Position numbers and translations under genes: made by a program. From Patiria miniata (lineage: Eukaryota > Echinodermata > Asteroidea > Valvatida > Asterinidae), in assembly GCF_015706575.1 (NCBI RefSeq), contig NW_024037067.1, positions 6,771,909-6,835,908 on the forward strand: DNA of 64,000 bases, given 5' to 3'. The notes beneath the pieces were generated by a model, which was not told the origin of the DNA, did not search any database, and was given only the letters and a program-made list of their open reading frames with translations. Below, in pieces: positions 34,701-49,700 of this stretch (positions are counted from its first letter, which is position 1; each line of letters starts with the position of its first letter).

Positions 34701-37700
34701 CCAACACAACAATGCGGGCTTAGGTCACGTGCACTCACAAGACTGACCTCTGCAACAAATCCAGTCATTTGGGGAAAAACTTTGATGAAAAAATTATCAG
34801 TGGTTTCTTAACCAATAAAATCGAGTTTTATATGAATAGAAAGAGAACTTCATCTTCTTTACAAAACCGCTACCCCCAGTGTGCTGTGACATGATTCTCG
34901 AGATACGTTGAGATAAACAACCAAAGGTCTGTCACAAACGGTCATTTTCTGGTCCGCTCCATAGGAAAATGCCTCATGCCCCACATTTTCAAGAAAAAAA
35001 TGATCAGTGGTTTTTCTGCTTTTCCAAGCCAGACTTAGTTAGACTTAAAGCCAGAAGAATGAATTTTTATAATCTGCATTGAGTGTGGCAAACTTCGCGC
35101 GTAAAATTCAGTGCAGAAACATAAGATTGTCATTCTTTACTGACGTGCTATTGCAACTCTGTCGCTCTCATTGCTTGTCTTCTATTAGTGTAAATCAAAA
35201 AGAATGATTTACTTAATATTTCAATCATGCTGGTCCCCCGATTTTTGTTGTAATCTTCATCAGTCCGCCACACATTGTCCATCATGACGTGATGTAGAAG
35301 CCGTGACTTGCGAAGTTCCGAACGACGAAGTGAACTTGCTTTTCGGAGGACTTTATGCAGTATTTAGCGGTATTTAACAAAAAGAAAATTACGTGAATTT
35401 ACTGGGAATATGAAAAGATCTAGCGAATCAAACCACAAATCTAAAACAACATAGATTTGGCATAAACAGAACTAGATAAAAGATCGGATTTGGGAACTCG
35501 TTGTGGGCAGCAATTTCATCGTTAATGGCGAATGTGGAGTTTCGGGCCCCATTCCTAGTAAAGAGAACATAAACCGGCTATCCAGGCTATTGGAGTCACC
35601 CAACTAGTAATAGATTTTTAAAACCAACCAGGGTTTGAATTTTTTAAGAAATCTGTTTTGGGGTAAAGTAGTGATGAAGACGACAAAACGCAGCACTGAA
35701 AATAAGCACCGCGGTCACAGCAGCGATGCATAGGCCTAGTGTTGCTAAACCGCATTCGTACTATGGCATCAACTGAAAAATGCGTGAGAAAATCGCATTT
35801 TCTACCTAATGATAATGTTAGAATTTACAAAAACTATGTTTCATAGAATTAAAAAAAAAAAGCTCAGTGCTGCAGAAATCATTTTGGAACAACCAAAACA
35901 CTTTCGGACTAACACAAAAGACGGGCCCGTCACTACACAGTCACCGATTTCATGCACGTGGCCATGGTGGACGCCGAGTACCAACCACCTTTATGTACTG
36001 TGCACAGAACCGTTGGGAACCATCACAGCATACACGTCCGTCCCTCGACTGCTCAATAAAAAAATCGGATCCCGCAATTGCGGGGATCCTTCCCGAAAGG
36101 GGGATCGAGAAAGGGGGGATTCAATCCGGCTAAAGGCTCGATCCACCTCGCGTTTACACTTGCAGTCAAGCAGACTTCGATCCTCCTTGCCGGATCGGAT
36201 CCCCCTTCAATCCCCTGCGGGATCTAGTGTAAACGCGATGTTAGGATTACATTGAAAAAATGGCCACACCGCCCACTTTTACAGGGAAATTAATTCTCTA
36301 CACTGTGAACATTTCTGATAAGATATGTAGGCATCAAACCATCCTGCTTATTGAATCCAATTGAATGTTGACATAATTTGTGTTTAATTTTCATTTCGTT
36401 TGCAGGGGCAAGCTGGATCTCCATTATTTCCACCCAAGCATTTTATTCTGAAGTTTTGAGGGAGACAGAAAGAACTTGTTACTTTTCATGGTATATCTTG
36501 TCCCTGACACTGTTCACCTAATTCAGTGTTGGAGGTTGAAGCATTGCATTCCAGCCAGGCAGTTGTTTTTTTTAGTGGATGCCCCAAGAGGACAGTACTA
36601 TTGTTCTATTACATTTTCTACCCCATAAGGAACCCTGTACATGTACATACATTAACACACACAGACGGACAGTTCGCCGGCAGGGTATAAAAAAAAGGTT
36701 GGCACAATTGTACGTTGGTGCAGTATACTTTGTGTGAGAGTATTCCTGTTTGTGCGTTGCTTTTCCATATACAGTATTAAATACTTTAGAAAACAATCAG
36801 CATTAATTTAATACCCTACGTGCTAGTGCTCATTTGCATTTTACAAATTAAGGAATGAACCATTTTCTTCAAAAGGTGGGGCAAACCATATTACTAGGGA
36901 CAATAATACAAGGGGAGTCTTGACGACGAGGATGAAACCTAAATAATGGAGATCACAATATAATGGGCTTCAGTCCTTCTGATTTGAGGCGTGCGATCGC
37001 ACCCCCACGCCATCGCATGCCTAAAAGCTTCCCGAGAGGTGTCAATAATCCCACACCTGGATCCCTCTGTACCGCACACCTCGGCATTACGTTTACAGCA
37101 TAATTATACTTCGTAATTTGTGAAAAAAAGTACGTCGGTGAAGAGAAAAAAATCAAGCATTAGGCCTACCAATATCGTATATATCGCGAAACAGCTGGGC
37201 AGTGCAGAACGCCATGTTGATTGTTGACAGCATGAACAGTAACCTTGTTTCAGCACGTGTAGAGAATTACGCACTAAATGTACATTATGTTGTAAACTGC
37301 ATGGGGCAAGCGTGCGCTACCAGACTGTGCTAGAATGTACATGGACTGTACACGATGTACGGTGAATACGCACGTGTGTACAAGCTGACTGCCCGCAAGG
37401 GCAGATCCGGGGGGGGGGGGGGGGGTGGGGCCAAAGGGGGCCATGGCCCCCCCCCAAAAAAACGAAACCAATGTCTTTTTAGTTTTTTTATGTGACATCG
37501 CAATAAAGGCAGGCAATGAGTACACCACCATCTTTTCCTCAAAAAAACATTGGTTAAAGTGGTCAGAAATTGCCTCAGATCGCACCACAGAGCATCTAGA
37601 ATCCAAAAATAATTTTTTTGACCCACTTTTTGGGGGGACCAAAATTTTTTTTGGCCCCCCCAAAAATTGTGTTCTGGATCCGCCCTTGGCTGCCCGCAGT

Positions 37701-40700
37701 AAAAGCAAGCGGACGTCTTGTTTCAAGGCTGTAGGGTTATCACTATTGAGCCACAGGGTTATCGGTATTGCATGCTGAACACAGACTTGATAACTTAAAC
37801 GCCATTGGCTGAAACTGGGTGCAATTATTGTCACCAGCCAATCAGGTTGCCTCACACAGAACACGGCCGTGGGCGTTACAAAACTTGACACATATTTTCA
37901 CTTCACAAAACTTAGCTCGCGAAGCACATTTTGGTTTAATCATGACTGATTCGTATTTTTAAGTGGTGGGAGGGAATGGGCGACATAGGGTACAGGGTAC
38001 AGCGAGATGACGACAGCGGGAAGGACATGGTTGTCGAAGTAAAAGTGGAGTAGTTTTGTTTGTTATGGGCCGATTATGTTTACCATATTTACTGCGATAC
38101 GAATGCTTGCCTCTGATCATGGAGGAAGGAATAACATGAATAAACTAGTGGCGCTATTCTATCGTTTTGCACTCCTGATGTTATTATTATGAAGTTCTGT
38201 TACAAAGCAAAGTACATGTAATTTCAAATGTTAACTGTCAGTGTTGTGAGATTTACTGTGCATTAACTGACTTTCTTTTTTTGAACCAAGCTATTAATTA
38301 AATAATGTGTTTTCGGGGGGGGGGGGGGGGGGGGGGTTGTTAGTGTTATTGGTTTTTAAGTTCACTGTAAACCAAGATAAATAGTATAAAAAAAGTACCA
38401 GATTGTTCAGTCCCGGCTTGGACCACAGAATCACACGCCTAGAAAAATCACACGCCTAAAAAAATCCAGGTGTGCCTTTTTCCACACGCCTATGGTTTTC
38501 AAATCAGAAGAACTGGGCTTCACAGAAATATAATGGGACACCCCAAGACATGACCAGAATGAATGTGTGTTGATGAAACAGACAATGGACCGATCCAGTA
38601 AGCCCCGCCCACTGCGCACTGGGCAAATTAACACGTGCTTCTCTCCAATGCCACACCGCATTTTCCTGCCGCGCGCATCATACGCGCGTGCACGCATGTC
38701 GGACTTTTGTGCATGCACGTCGAACCTAAATCACGGCCGTGATTGGTCTGAACACCATGGGGCGGTGCTTACTGGATCGGTCCATTGGGCCCATGTGCTG
38801 GGAAAAAAACACCCCCACCCCAAAAAACAACAACACATTCTTGAGAAAATAAATTCTGTTTCTGCTGATATGCTGAAACAAAAAGAAACTAGAGGTTGTA
38901 GCAACAACCACACGGTGTTGGGCCATGGATTACTGCAAACTTTGCCACACACATCAACTCAAAGTATGCATGTTTCAATCCATGTTTGACTTTTCAACAT
39001 GCCGCCAGAGGGCGCTCTAACATTTGATGACGTCACCTGTAAAATTTTTGTACACTACTGCCTAGGCAGACACTCGAATAGTTGAAAGCAAGTTCGCATC
39101 TTCTGCCAATTTCAATTAATAAGGCACTTCCGCTTTGACCGTAAGGAAGGGTCATGTGATTTTGCACTTAAAACCAAAAATGAAGACCCTGCAATATTTT
39201 ATCGATTGCCATAAAAAACAAAATCAAATCTGTAGCAGTTGATTTCATATTGATTTTCAAAGATTAAATATGGAAATATTTATTTGCTTGTAATACGACA
39301 CTTGATGACGTCATTGTGACGTCATCGCCAGAAACCTCCAGAGCTACATTTACTCTGCTATATATAGCCACATCTTGATTATATCTCTCACAGTTGATTT
39401 TTTAGCAATTGTTTAAGGTTTAAAGGTCTTTTCTTTATAACTTCCGGTCTGATGACGTCATCCATTTTCTTTCGCGCACAGGTCTTTTCTGCATTAAGTT
39501 CATCTTGTATGTTAGGTTTGAAGCGATCACCGCAAATTTCGTCACATACATCAAGTGATAATGCGTTTTCGACGTTTTTTAAACTGCCATTAGAGGGCGC
39601 TCTAACATTTGATGACGTCACCTGTAATATGTTTGTACAGTACTGCCTAGGCAGACACTCACATCATTGAAAGCAAGTTTGCATCTTCTGCCAATTTCAA
39701 ATAATAAGGCACTTCCAGTTTCGACCGGAAGGGTCACGTGATTTTGCACTTATAATACCAAAACTGAAGACCCTGCAATATTGTATCGATTGCCATAAAG
39801 AACAAAATCAAATCTGAAGCAGTTGATTTTACATTGCTTTTCAAAGATTAAATCTAGAAATCTTTGATTGCTTGTAATATGATACTTGATGACGTCATTG
39901 TGACGTCATTACCAGAAACCTCCAGAGCTATATTTACTGTGCTGTATACAGCCAAATCTTGATTATATCTATCACGGTATATTTTCTAGCAATTTGTTAA
40001 GATTTAAAGGTCTTTTTATTGTAACTTCCGGTCTGATGACGTAATCAATTTTTTTTCGCGCACAGGTATTGTCTGCATTATGGTCATCATGAACATTAAT
40101 TTTGAAGCGATTACCGCAAACTTCGCCACAGACATCAAGTGAAAATGCGTTTTTGACGTTTTTTTACCTGCCGCTAGAGGGCGCTCCAACACTTCATGGC
40201 GTCACCCATTATTTTTTTTGAAAGGTCAATCCAGGCAGACACTTAAATCGTTAAAAGCAAGTTCATATCTTTTTCCACTTTCAAATTATTAGGCACTTCC
40301 GGTTTCGACCGGAAGGAATGGTCACGTGATTTTACGCGCACAGGATAAAATGAAGATCATGTATTACCATGTCGATTCCCGCAAATTTCAGGTTCCGGTC
40401 TCTCACGGTTGATTTTATATGGAATTTCAAAGATTAAATTTATTAAACTTTCGAGTCACGTCACGTGACCCATGATGACGTCATGATGACGTAATTACAA
40501 AAAAAGACCATCTGCGGTGGATTGGGCATTCATGTATTGACAAATGAACTTCATATATGTTTCCATTTCTCCAAACAGTTCCGGAAACGAATTCCTGAGA
40601 ATACGCTGAGAAGAATACAAACAGTAAAATCTTACAAAAACAATAGGCATTGGGCTCAAGGCCCAACACCTAAAAAAGAACATCATAACAAAACAAACAC

Positions 40701-43700
40701 TGTTTCTACTTTTTTTCAAACAGCTGAAAAAAAATGTTGACTCAAACAAGGGTTGTTTTTAAAGGGAATGTACATCATTGGCTTTTGCTGTAATTTTCGG
40801 AAATGAACTATTTGAGGGGTTAGTATAATAGATCAAATATTGTTACACTGACATTTTGTATTCGAAAATGCTGGAAAAAACAAGAAAAACAAAAATGTTC
40901 AAGTAGTCTGGTTCCCTGACTCCACAAAATATAAAATTTATCAATTTATAGATGCCGGAAAATTGTAAGGTAAGGGACCCAGTCTAGCTGGCCTCCACCC
41001 GTTCATGAACATGTACATGTAACCAAAAGCAAACAAAATTTGGACTGAAAAAATGGTGAATTTGGAGCAGCAGTTGAAAAATACAAGTAGTTAGGTTTTT
41101 CCAACAGTGGTCGGCCGTTGGAAAAACATGGAAATGTATACAAAAATACAATTTTCTTGAAAATGACTTCACACCAGGTTCCATAATTTTACAGGATGCT
41201 TAAGACTATCATTTACCAACATCCTAGTAGGGTATTTCATAAAAACTGGGTAGTTTTATTTTTCGATGTTTGCAATTGTTGTATATTCCCTTTAAGCAGC
41301 TGAGCAAGAGCTTCTAGGAGGCATAATGAAATCTGACATGTGTTTTACATATTTGGTTGTATTTTGACTCAAACAGGGACTAGACTTTCAAATAACTGAT
41401 TTCTTCAATACCTTTGTCTTTTCACGTCACAACTGTAATTTTTATCTACATTTATTTTTTGGTTGAGTCTGTTAAAGAACATTTTCAGTAAATGTTGTAT
41501 GAGACTGTATCTGAAAATGCAACATATATTGGTACATACTTGAATATGAAGAATGAAGCTGGTGACTGGATCCCTCCTGGTGAATGAATGTCTGAGTTTG
41601 GTGTACTTGGTCTACTCTGCGTTGTTAGGGCCACCACCTTACCCACTGATGTTTCTCTTATGGTAAGAGTATCAGGTATGTGATACAAATCACCAACATA
41701 CAGTATCTGTCGATATCTAAAATCAAACAAAATGCGTAATATATATGCTTCAATATAATCTAATTCTTTCGTGAATGTTACAAGTATTTTGTGGAATAAT
41801 AAATGTGCATGAATATGAAGTTCAAATATTAATAGTTATTTACAACTGTGATTTTTATTTCAATTATATTTAATGCATCCTTCAACCAATTTCACTAAAC
41901 GGTATGCAATGGCTGCCAATAACACCACATTAATTGTGCAAGTTGTGCAACATTCGACATTGCACCACATTTCAGTTACGATACATTTCAACAAGGTTTT
42001 GAAGTGCGAAAATACAGATATGCGCAAATCAAGGCATATCTTATGCAAGTTGTTTTAGTATAATAGCATGCAAATTTGAAATGTACAACTTTATTGACAA
42101 AGCTAAACTTATCAATGTTGATACGAGAAATTCACACCTTTTTAAGAGTTGGTAATGAAATGCTATATTAACAAGCAAAGGCAAAGAGATTAATATTTAA
42201 AAAAAACTACTCAAAGCACTCATAAAACCCACAGTTCTGATGAGTGATTACCTGCGTTCAAATGAGGTTTTCAAATCACAAAGTGGTTGACACATTCCTG
42301 GAATTTCTTGGAGCATTGGAATGATCATAAGCCTGTTGAAAGAGTAAACAAGCTCAAACATCATTCACTTTACGTTTGCCTATCTATTCTTGTTGGATCA
42401 GTAAATGGCAGACCCATTATTCACTAAACTGATGCAGTCAAGATCTTCAACTTCTAAACTAAAACTGAAACCTTTTCTTCCTAGACCAAAGCGAAGACTG
42501 AGCAAGCATGAGAATGAATTTCAATGAAAAAAAAACACAAAAAAACTTGTGCAAAAACAGGAAAAAGATGTGAAATCTGGCAAAAAAGCCCCCAAAACAG
42601 GCTCAAACAAAATAAAAATGCGGAAATTTGGACAAAAACAAAACAAAACAGGACTTCCTGTTTAAAAGGGAAGATTCTCATGCCTGCTGAGACTTTCACT
42701 CTGTGATCAATTCTGAGTTAAAGACCTTCACCTTCGTGATCACAACCAAACAGTGAAAAACATATGAAGCAAATCAAACAAATTGTCAACACTACCAATA
42801 TTGTGCACTAGTCCATGTGAAGGAATCATGACACAGTGAAATCATCATGCTGTTTTGTGCAAATAAGGCAAAACAAAAAATCACCAGTTTCTGGTATGGA
42901 GCTTGCCCCCAAAGTGGTGTGGCGACGTGTTTATTTCCCCATACTTTTTTTCTTCTTCAAAAGTTGGCTAATGTTGCAGATGACGCTTCGATCCCCTTAA
43001 AACTTTCAAAAATATCCTTCAGAGTGGAGCTTGAGGTTACCTCAGTAAGGCCATAAGGCTTGAGAATTCTGCACCCACTTATGATCTCGACCGACACAGG
43101 TGTTCGAGACACACATCAAATTAAAGCTTATTTCATCATTTTTCATTTTCTTTTCAATTTTTGGGGGGTCAACTGATGACTTTTAGGAGAAATTTCCATC
43201 CGAAAATGATCACCCCTGAAAATAGTCCTGAAGCCCATAGCCATTTTGAAAACGATGCAAAATAGAGCGCTTTAAGGGCCCCAATTTCATCCAAATTGAA
43301 CGGAACTACAAGTTCACAGTCCTGTGCATGGCTTCCACCCATATTTTTTATGAACCCTCAAGTTCATGGCCCACAGCATGCTCAAATACTGAAGATTTTG
43401 AGGGCATGCAAATCGTGATTTGGCCGGCGTAGGTAATTTCGGACCGATTTATTGGTCTGCAACCCCAAACATCGGGACAAACCACTGTTTGTGCGACGGT
43501 TACTGTTGCCATCATAACCATGAATCTTTGAGCCAATTTTGCAGGTCTCTTGTATCGTTTTGCAAGACTGCACCAAATCGTCCCCGAACAGGTGGTTTGT
43601 GCAGGGAACCTGCGAAGAGCCCAACGGTGCGTTCTTCGTACTTAAATCTGGCCGAATATTGTCTCGTCTACGCAACTTCATAGCAACCGCAGCTATAAGC

Positions 43701-46700
43701 ATTCTAATGAGTTGGGCGGTGTCAAGACCCGCCTCATTGTTGTTACGGGCTTTCAACAATTGATCTGTTGCCATTGAAATGGCTATTGACGCTTTTACAA
43801 AGGCGTTCTGGATTTTCTGGAATTTTACATCCTTTGCTCGGGTTGTAGGTTTCAAGATCGCCCAGATCTCGGGGTTCACTCTGGTAATGCAGAGGTTTGT
43901 GCAATTATTCGGTTTATCGTATTTTTTCATTTTTTCATTGAGTTTTTCACTCTGTATCTTGCCCCGAGCAAGAGCATTTATAGTTTTTGCCCCGAGCAAG
44001 AGCATTTATAGTTTTTGCCAACTGTTCATTAAGGGCCGGACTTTCTTTGTCATCGCCCTCAACTAGTGCCGCCATTTCGGTCAGCAATTCATCTTCGGCC
44101 TTAGTTTGGCCACTGGCTAGAAGGTTGTCTAAATCACACTCGGTGAATGCGTCTTCGCTCTTTTCAGGTGCGTTTGTTACTGCTTTTCTGTCGCCCTTTT
44201 CAGGTGCGAGACCAGTTAAGACGGCGTCAAGATCGTCGTCACTGTCATATATTTCGCCCTCGCTAGCTACATCATTAGCAAACTTAGGGAGGCTCGCAGA
44301 AGCTGGCTGATTTTGCCGCAATTTTCGCGCAAGAGCCACTGAAAATACACTGGTGATCATTCAGCGAGGGTGCCTTTATATAGGGGCTTACTGGCAGGAA
44401 TGGCATTCTTTTTCTTTGAATGTGTGGTATACCTTAGCTACTGGAAGATACAATCTCACTTGATCCGAATTGAGGTAATGGTGAGGTAGAATGTATAGTC
44501 GCGATTGAAGCATTTTTGCTAAAACACTGCTGATTGGAAGACATTTTTTGCCAAGGAGTAGGGGATGCTTAAGTATATTCCAGCACCCCCATCCAAAAAG
44601 TTGGGGGCGCTGCAGCACCCCCCCCCCTCCATAGCGCGCGCGGCTAATTATTGACCTTTAACTCATTCTTAAGCACAGAATGCACAGGACTATAAAAAGT
44701 GTTCTTACGTTGTGAATCTTGCATTATAATAACTTGAATTAGCCTTTAGTGAAAGTTTCGCTCTTGTGCTCAAAATTAAGTGATTATTGGGCCATTCTTA
44801 AGCAAGGAATTGCACAGGATTTGTCATTCTTAAGTTATTGATCATTAATCAATTAATCAAATACTATTTTTCCGCATTGGAAGTGTGCTTGTGCGCAATA
44901 TTCTAATTAAAAGTCAATTTTGGGGTACTTCAGGTGGTGCCCCCTCTCAAATGCACGGGGTGCAACACTTAAGAATGACGGTTTCGAAGGTTGGATACCC
45001 CCACCTACTCACTGCCACTATAAAACCTTTTGTGCTCGATATTCTAATTAAACCTCTCTCGACTCTCAGACTAAATGTTTAACATAAACATCTTCATATA
45101 TCTACCGGTACATCTATGAATTGGTATCTACAAGAAATCATTTTATGTGTTATAATGACCTAATCAGGATTTTCTGGGGTGGGGGCAATATTTGATGAAA
45201 ATTGGCATGAAAGAACAAAATATTGAAAAGGGTAAAAGTAAAAAATCAATGTGGTCAGTAGAATCCCCGGGATTGGGGATTGGCAAGAAGGGGGGGGGGC
45301 CCTAGCTGCTCCCTTTCCCCCTCTGGTTAGGCTGTTGACTTGTATGCATGTTTAAACCATAATTAACAGTTTGTGGTTGATATATTGCCATTTCCTATTG
45401 AGCTATTCTGTTGTCACTCTGTAACGGTCACTCTGTAACGGTCACTCTGTAATGCTTTATTGATTTACATTTTTCTCATCATTTGCATATTTTTTTTGAC
45501 CAATCTTCAAGTGAACGGTAGCATATCAAAGCTAAGGGAATACAGAAAGGAATGAGTATGTTAAAAATGTGGGACAATTGAAATTCACAGAGTTTGTGTG
45601 ATTTGCATATGTGACCAAAACTCATGTCCATAATATGAAATTTCATATTTCATAAATATGATGAATCAAGGTTGGAAATTTTAGTGTCATGGAAAGTAAG
45701 TAGCAGTAGTTTTCATAATGTACCAATTTTCTTTTAATAAATTTTTAAGTGTTTACAAAATATTTTTTGGAAACATGAAAATGGATTGTTTGTCACTCAG
45801 TAACATTTGAAACTGTCCATAGGTTACTTTAAAAAATAGTCTCCCAAGTTGAAACATTGGTTTGATATGATTGATAGGTTTTAAAGGTTTCACTATGAGG
45901 CCCATCTACATGTAAAACAAATCCTGGTCCAGGTACATACCAAATTAACCAAATCAGACCTGTGGTTCTGTAGGCCTCTGAAATAGGCACCTTGTCATGA
46001 CGATGTCCATGTTTGGAACACATTTAGAGTAGCTGGTTTAGACTGTGGGCTTGCACCCCCTACATGCATCTCCACCCCCATCAAAATCCTGCATACATGC
46101 TGGTTTTGAGACTACATAATGTAGTCAGTGGCTTTTTAGTCCAACACAATCTTATTATAACCACATGTAATTGGTGTAAGTCTGGAAAAAGAAATCCGGA
46201 AAATTTGGAAGACATGTTGAGGCAATTCACAGATGTTTTGGCCCTTGGTCCTACAGACAAACAGGTCCCATCAAATACAAGAGGCTCCCTGGATCAGGAT
46301 GAAGCAGACAGAGCAAGGAGGTCTGGCAGGGGTGGTAGGAAGAGAAGGACATTAAAGGAAATGCAGACAAGCCCAAGGAACAATGGATACCAACTAGTAA
46401 AAATCAGCATGACTCTTTCTTGACCTTCTTGATCACCCAGGAGTGTAGGAAGATCAGGGAAGAAACAAAGTTCTGTTGCAAAGAGACCTATATTGGGATG
46501 ATCAAGTGGGAAAAAATTGCCTCTACAACTGGGGCTGGAGAGTCCACTATGTGGGTTAGGTCCAGCTCTGAGAGTTGGCACTTTCAAGTGTGACAAATAT
46601 ATCCTTGTGTGAAAAGCAAGCGGTGAAATAAGAAAACGATGTTTACCTGAGCTTATCAGCATTAGAATCTGTAGGCATCAAGAGAGACACATGAAGTAAT

Positions 46701-49700
46701 CTGGTGCCAATTTGACATCTGTTGATGTTAGCCATGGCTCTTATGGCATCAGGAATGCTAGGTACTCTTACAACAGCCTGGTAACGTCCTGGTACTGGGC
46801 TACCAAAGATCAAATGAAGCACCTAATCACAATAGGATTGAAAGCAGAGAAATAAAACTTGTTTTGTCATACTATGGTATTATTTTTTTGAAGTTTTCTT
46901 GAGCCTTAAAGAAGTAACAATGGGATATTTAAACTAAGTCATGCATTCTAAACTGTCCAGAGCTCATTTAGCAACACGTTGCGTGAGAACAAAACGTGAG
47001 CGTGAATGCGAAAAGTTTGCATACACGTCAACGTATAAATTGCCTTCGCATTCGCGTAGGGCATGCAGCTAAACCTCTCTAATAAACATTTCTGTCTCAC
47101 CTTGCAATGTTCATTCAGTTTTGCTAAGAGGGATTTCTTCAGGTCCTGCCTTGACATCTTATTATCCAAATTAGTCACCAACAACTCGGCCCCTTTCCTG
47201 ACACCATTGTCTGGATCCTGAACAGACATGTATTGCCAGTCTCCCATTGGGTTAGCTAGCATCGGTGATGGTGGTCGGTACATGCCTCTTAGAGTTGGTG
47301 AGTTGGACCTTTGCTCACAACTTGCCCTGTTCCACATGGCATGTCCTTGTTGAAATTGTGGAGGAGTTGGTATGCGCTGTACTGTTGGAGCTGGTTTAAA
47401 AGGCAATAATCCTGGCACTGCTTTAATATTGCAGTCTAGTTGTCCTGTATTTGACGGGTGGTTGGAGTGTTCACCGAGTGAGACTGATGATGGGAAATTC
47501 ATCAATGAGACCATGGAAGCAGATACAGGTATCAAGTCTGTCTTAATAGGTAATGCCTTTGCCTCAGCATCAGTGCAATCCCTCTGTGGCCAGATCTCAA
47601 TCACTGGCTTGCTATGTGTGGTGTCGAAAGGTGAGTTGCAAAATTCAGTGCTATATTTCATATTATGCTGTATAGGTCTAAATGCTGCGGCTATTCTGTT
47701 AGCTGAGGTGTTCATAGCCGGAAGTTCTTTGACAGCTTTTGCTTTCTGGGAGTCTGCAGAGCAGTAATGAGGTTGGTTGGGACTGGCTGGATACCCACTT
47801 CTATACCTGTTTTTAGAGTCAGTGCAGGCTCTGTATTCACTGTCCGATCTTGAAGATCTCTCTGACAAACAAGAACAATTAAAGACACTCAAATAAGATA
47901 ACTTTTAAAGGACAAAAACCTCAATAAGGAAATACTTGACATTATTTCAATTGTGAAATTAATTCAATTGTAGTAATCCGACAAAAAATGTACATACATG
48001 TATGAATGACAAGTAACCTTCGCAATCTGTATTTGTTTACTGAAGCTACAATACAGTTCACATATTAAACAATGAATGTCTTAAATGGGAGAGCATTTAA
48101 AGAGCAGTACAGGGAACAACAGTACTCATCATAAGCCTTTTACATCAGATGCAACGAGTACAGTGAAAGCCTACATGTACATGCACGGGCCAGTCATAAG
48201 GGAATAGTGTTTGGTTTCAAAACTAGTTAACAGCCTTGCTGCCAATAATGGTCCAATCCAAATGCAAAGGTTATTTTTCTAGAAAGCAGGCCCGTAACTG
48301 GTTATAAAAAGTTGACAAAGTCAATTTGACCATTTTACACTAGATTGCTATCCATGGTTGCAGCCATTTCTATGAACACAGCATAGATGGTCATATGTTT
48401 AACACATCACTGCTATCACCGCTATACTGTACAAAAGAAAGGGAGTATGTGTATGTACATGTATGTGCATGTTTATTATGTAAATCTAAGACACACATGT
48501 GAAGCATCATCAAGTAATTGAGGACAGGAGTCAAATCAAGAGGACCTCGATCAGAAAATGTGTACAAAACCAATGAGAGCTGTTGCAAAAAAAGTTATGA
48601 GTATATACAAAAGATAGTTGATGAGGAATAATAGAAAATGCTCGATTTAGATCATAAACACACCTGTGTGCGGGCCTTCACCGTGTTATAGGGAAGTTGA
48701 TTATTGTTAGGGAAATTAGGACTGAGTTATGGGGACTTTCTACTGTCCCCAGAGCGTCTTCGGTCCCCATAATACATGGGACAACACGTGTGTAGTCCCC
48801 ACAGTTATGGAACAAGAATGTGTGTGTGTATGTATGGCTTTATGAAAGAGGACAGGGGCCGCATTCTCAAAACGTAAGCACCCCACATAAATATGCGACT
48901 TAGACTAGTCTTACAATTTAAGCAGTCTTCACGGAACATTTTCACTAAGCGCCTCCTTATCTTCATGGCTTAAATCTAAGTGTGGTCGGACCTGTCTTAA
49001 GTCAAGTTAAGTGGGGCACTAGAGTGTCATGGCAGCTTTATTTCTTTCCGTTGGTTTGTAATTTGTAGGCACAAAATGGGACTTTCTAGGGGTCGAGGGA
49101 AATATCGTCAATAGCGAATTATTGTAAAAGGAAACCAAGTTGAAATTAAAGAGTGACAACCTAGGATTGTAGATCGTCGACATTCTAACAGTTATTTCCG
49201 ATCGATTTGTTGATCTTTATGCGGGCGGCGCGGGTGCGATTGACGACACCAATGCAATGGCATGCACAGTCCTACATGTGACTGCCGACTATAAAATTCA
49301 AAATAACTGTCTTACCTTCCAGCGCGTATGAGAGAATGCGAATAAATCACTATCACAATTTGTTTCACACTCAATAGTAAATAAAACAAAAATTTCAATT
49401 GTATTAAAACAACTAAACTATGGGAAATAAGTACATGCACTGGGTGCATATGATGTGCATGACGGACTAGATGGTTGCACGCGTGACGCAGTCATTTTCC
49501 ATGTATTAACTTGGGCTTGGAAACTGCGTGGCAGAATACGCCCATGCCTGATTATGTTGAGGAAATACGCACATTATTGATTGAACTGCCGCTGCGTAGG
49601 AACATGTATGACGTACATATTTTGTGCATGAGCAAGAGTGATTGCTTAGAACACTTAAGTTAAGTTGAGCTCTAAGGTAAGTGGGGTGCTTAGATCTTTC

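Noticed and set aside
37274-37891. Long minus-strand open frame of 205 codons
   Set aside because: It spans a MITE with poly-G/poly-C and its flanks; proline runs come from homopolymers and no domain is seen.
43420-44310. Several plus-strand open frames
   Set aside because: Shadows of the minus-strand DIRS-like ORF1 fossil.
46064-46423. 119-codon plus-strand frame with a basic [10 protein letters not shown] stretch
   Set aside because: No homology recognised, antisense inside a MARF1 intron, and no splice or start context.
47372-47767. 131-codon plus-strand frame
   Set aside because: Antisense shadow of MARF1 exon D, whose splice phases and RRM2 homology settle the strand.
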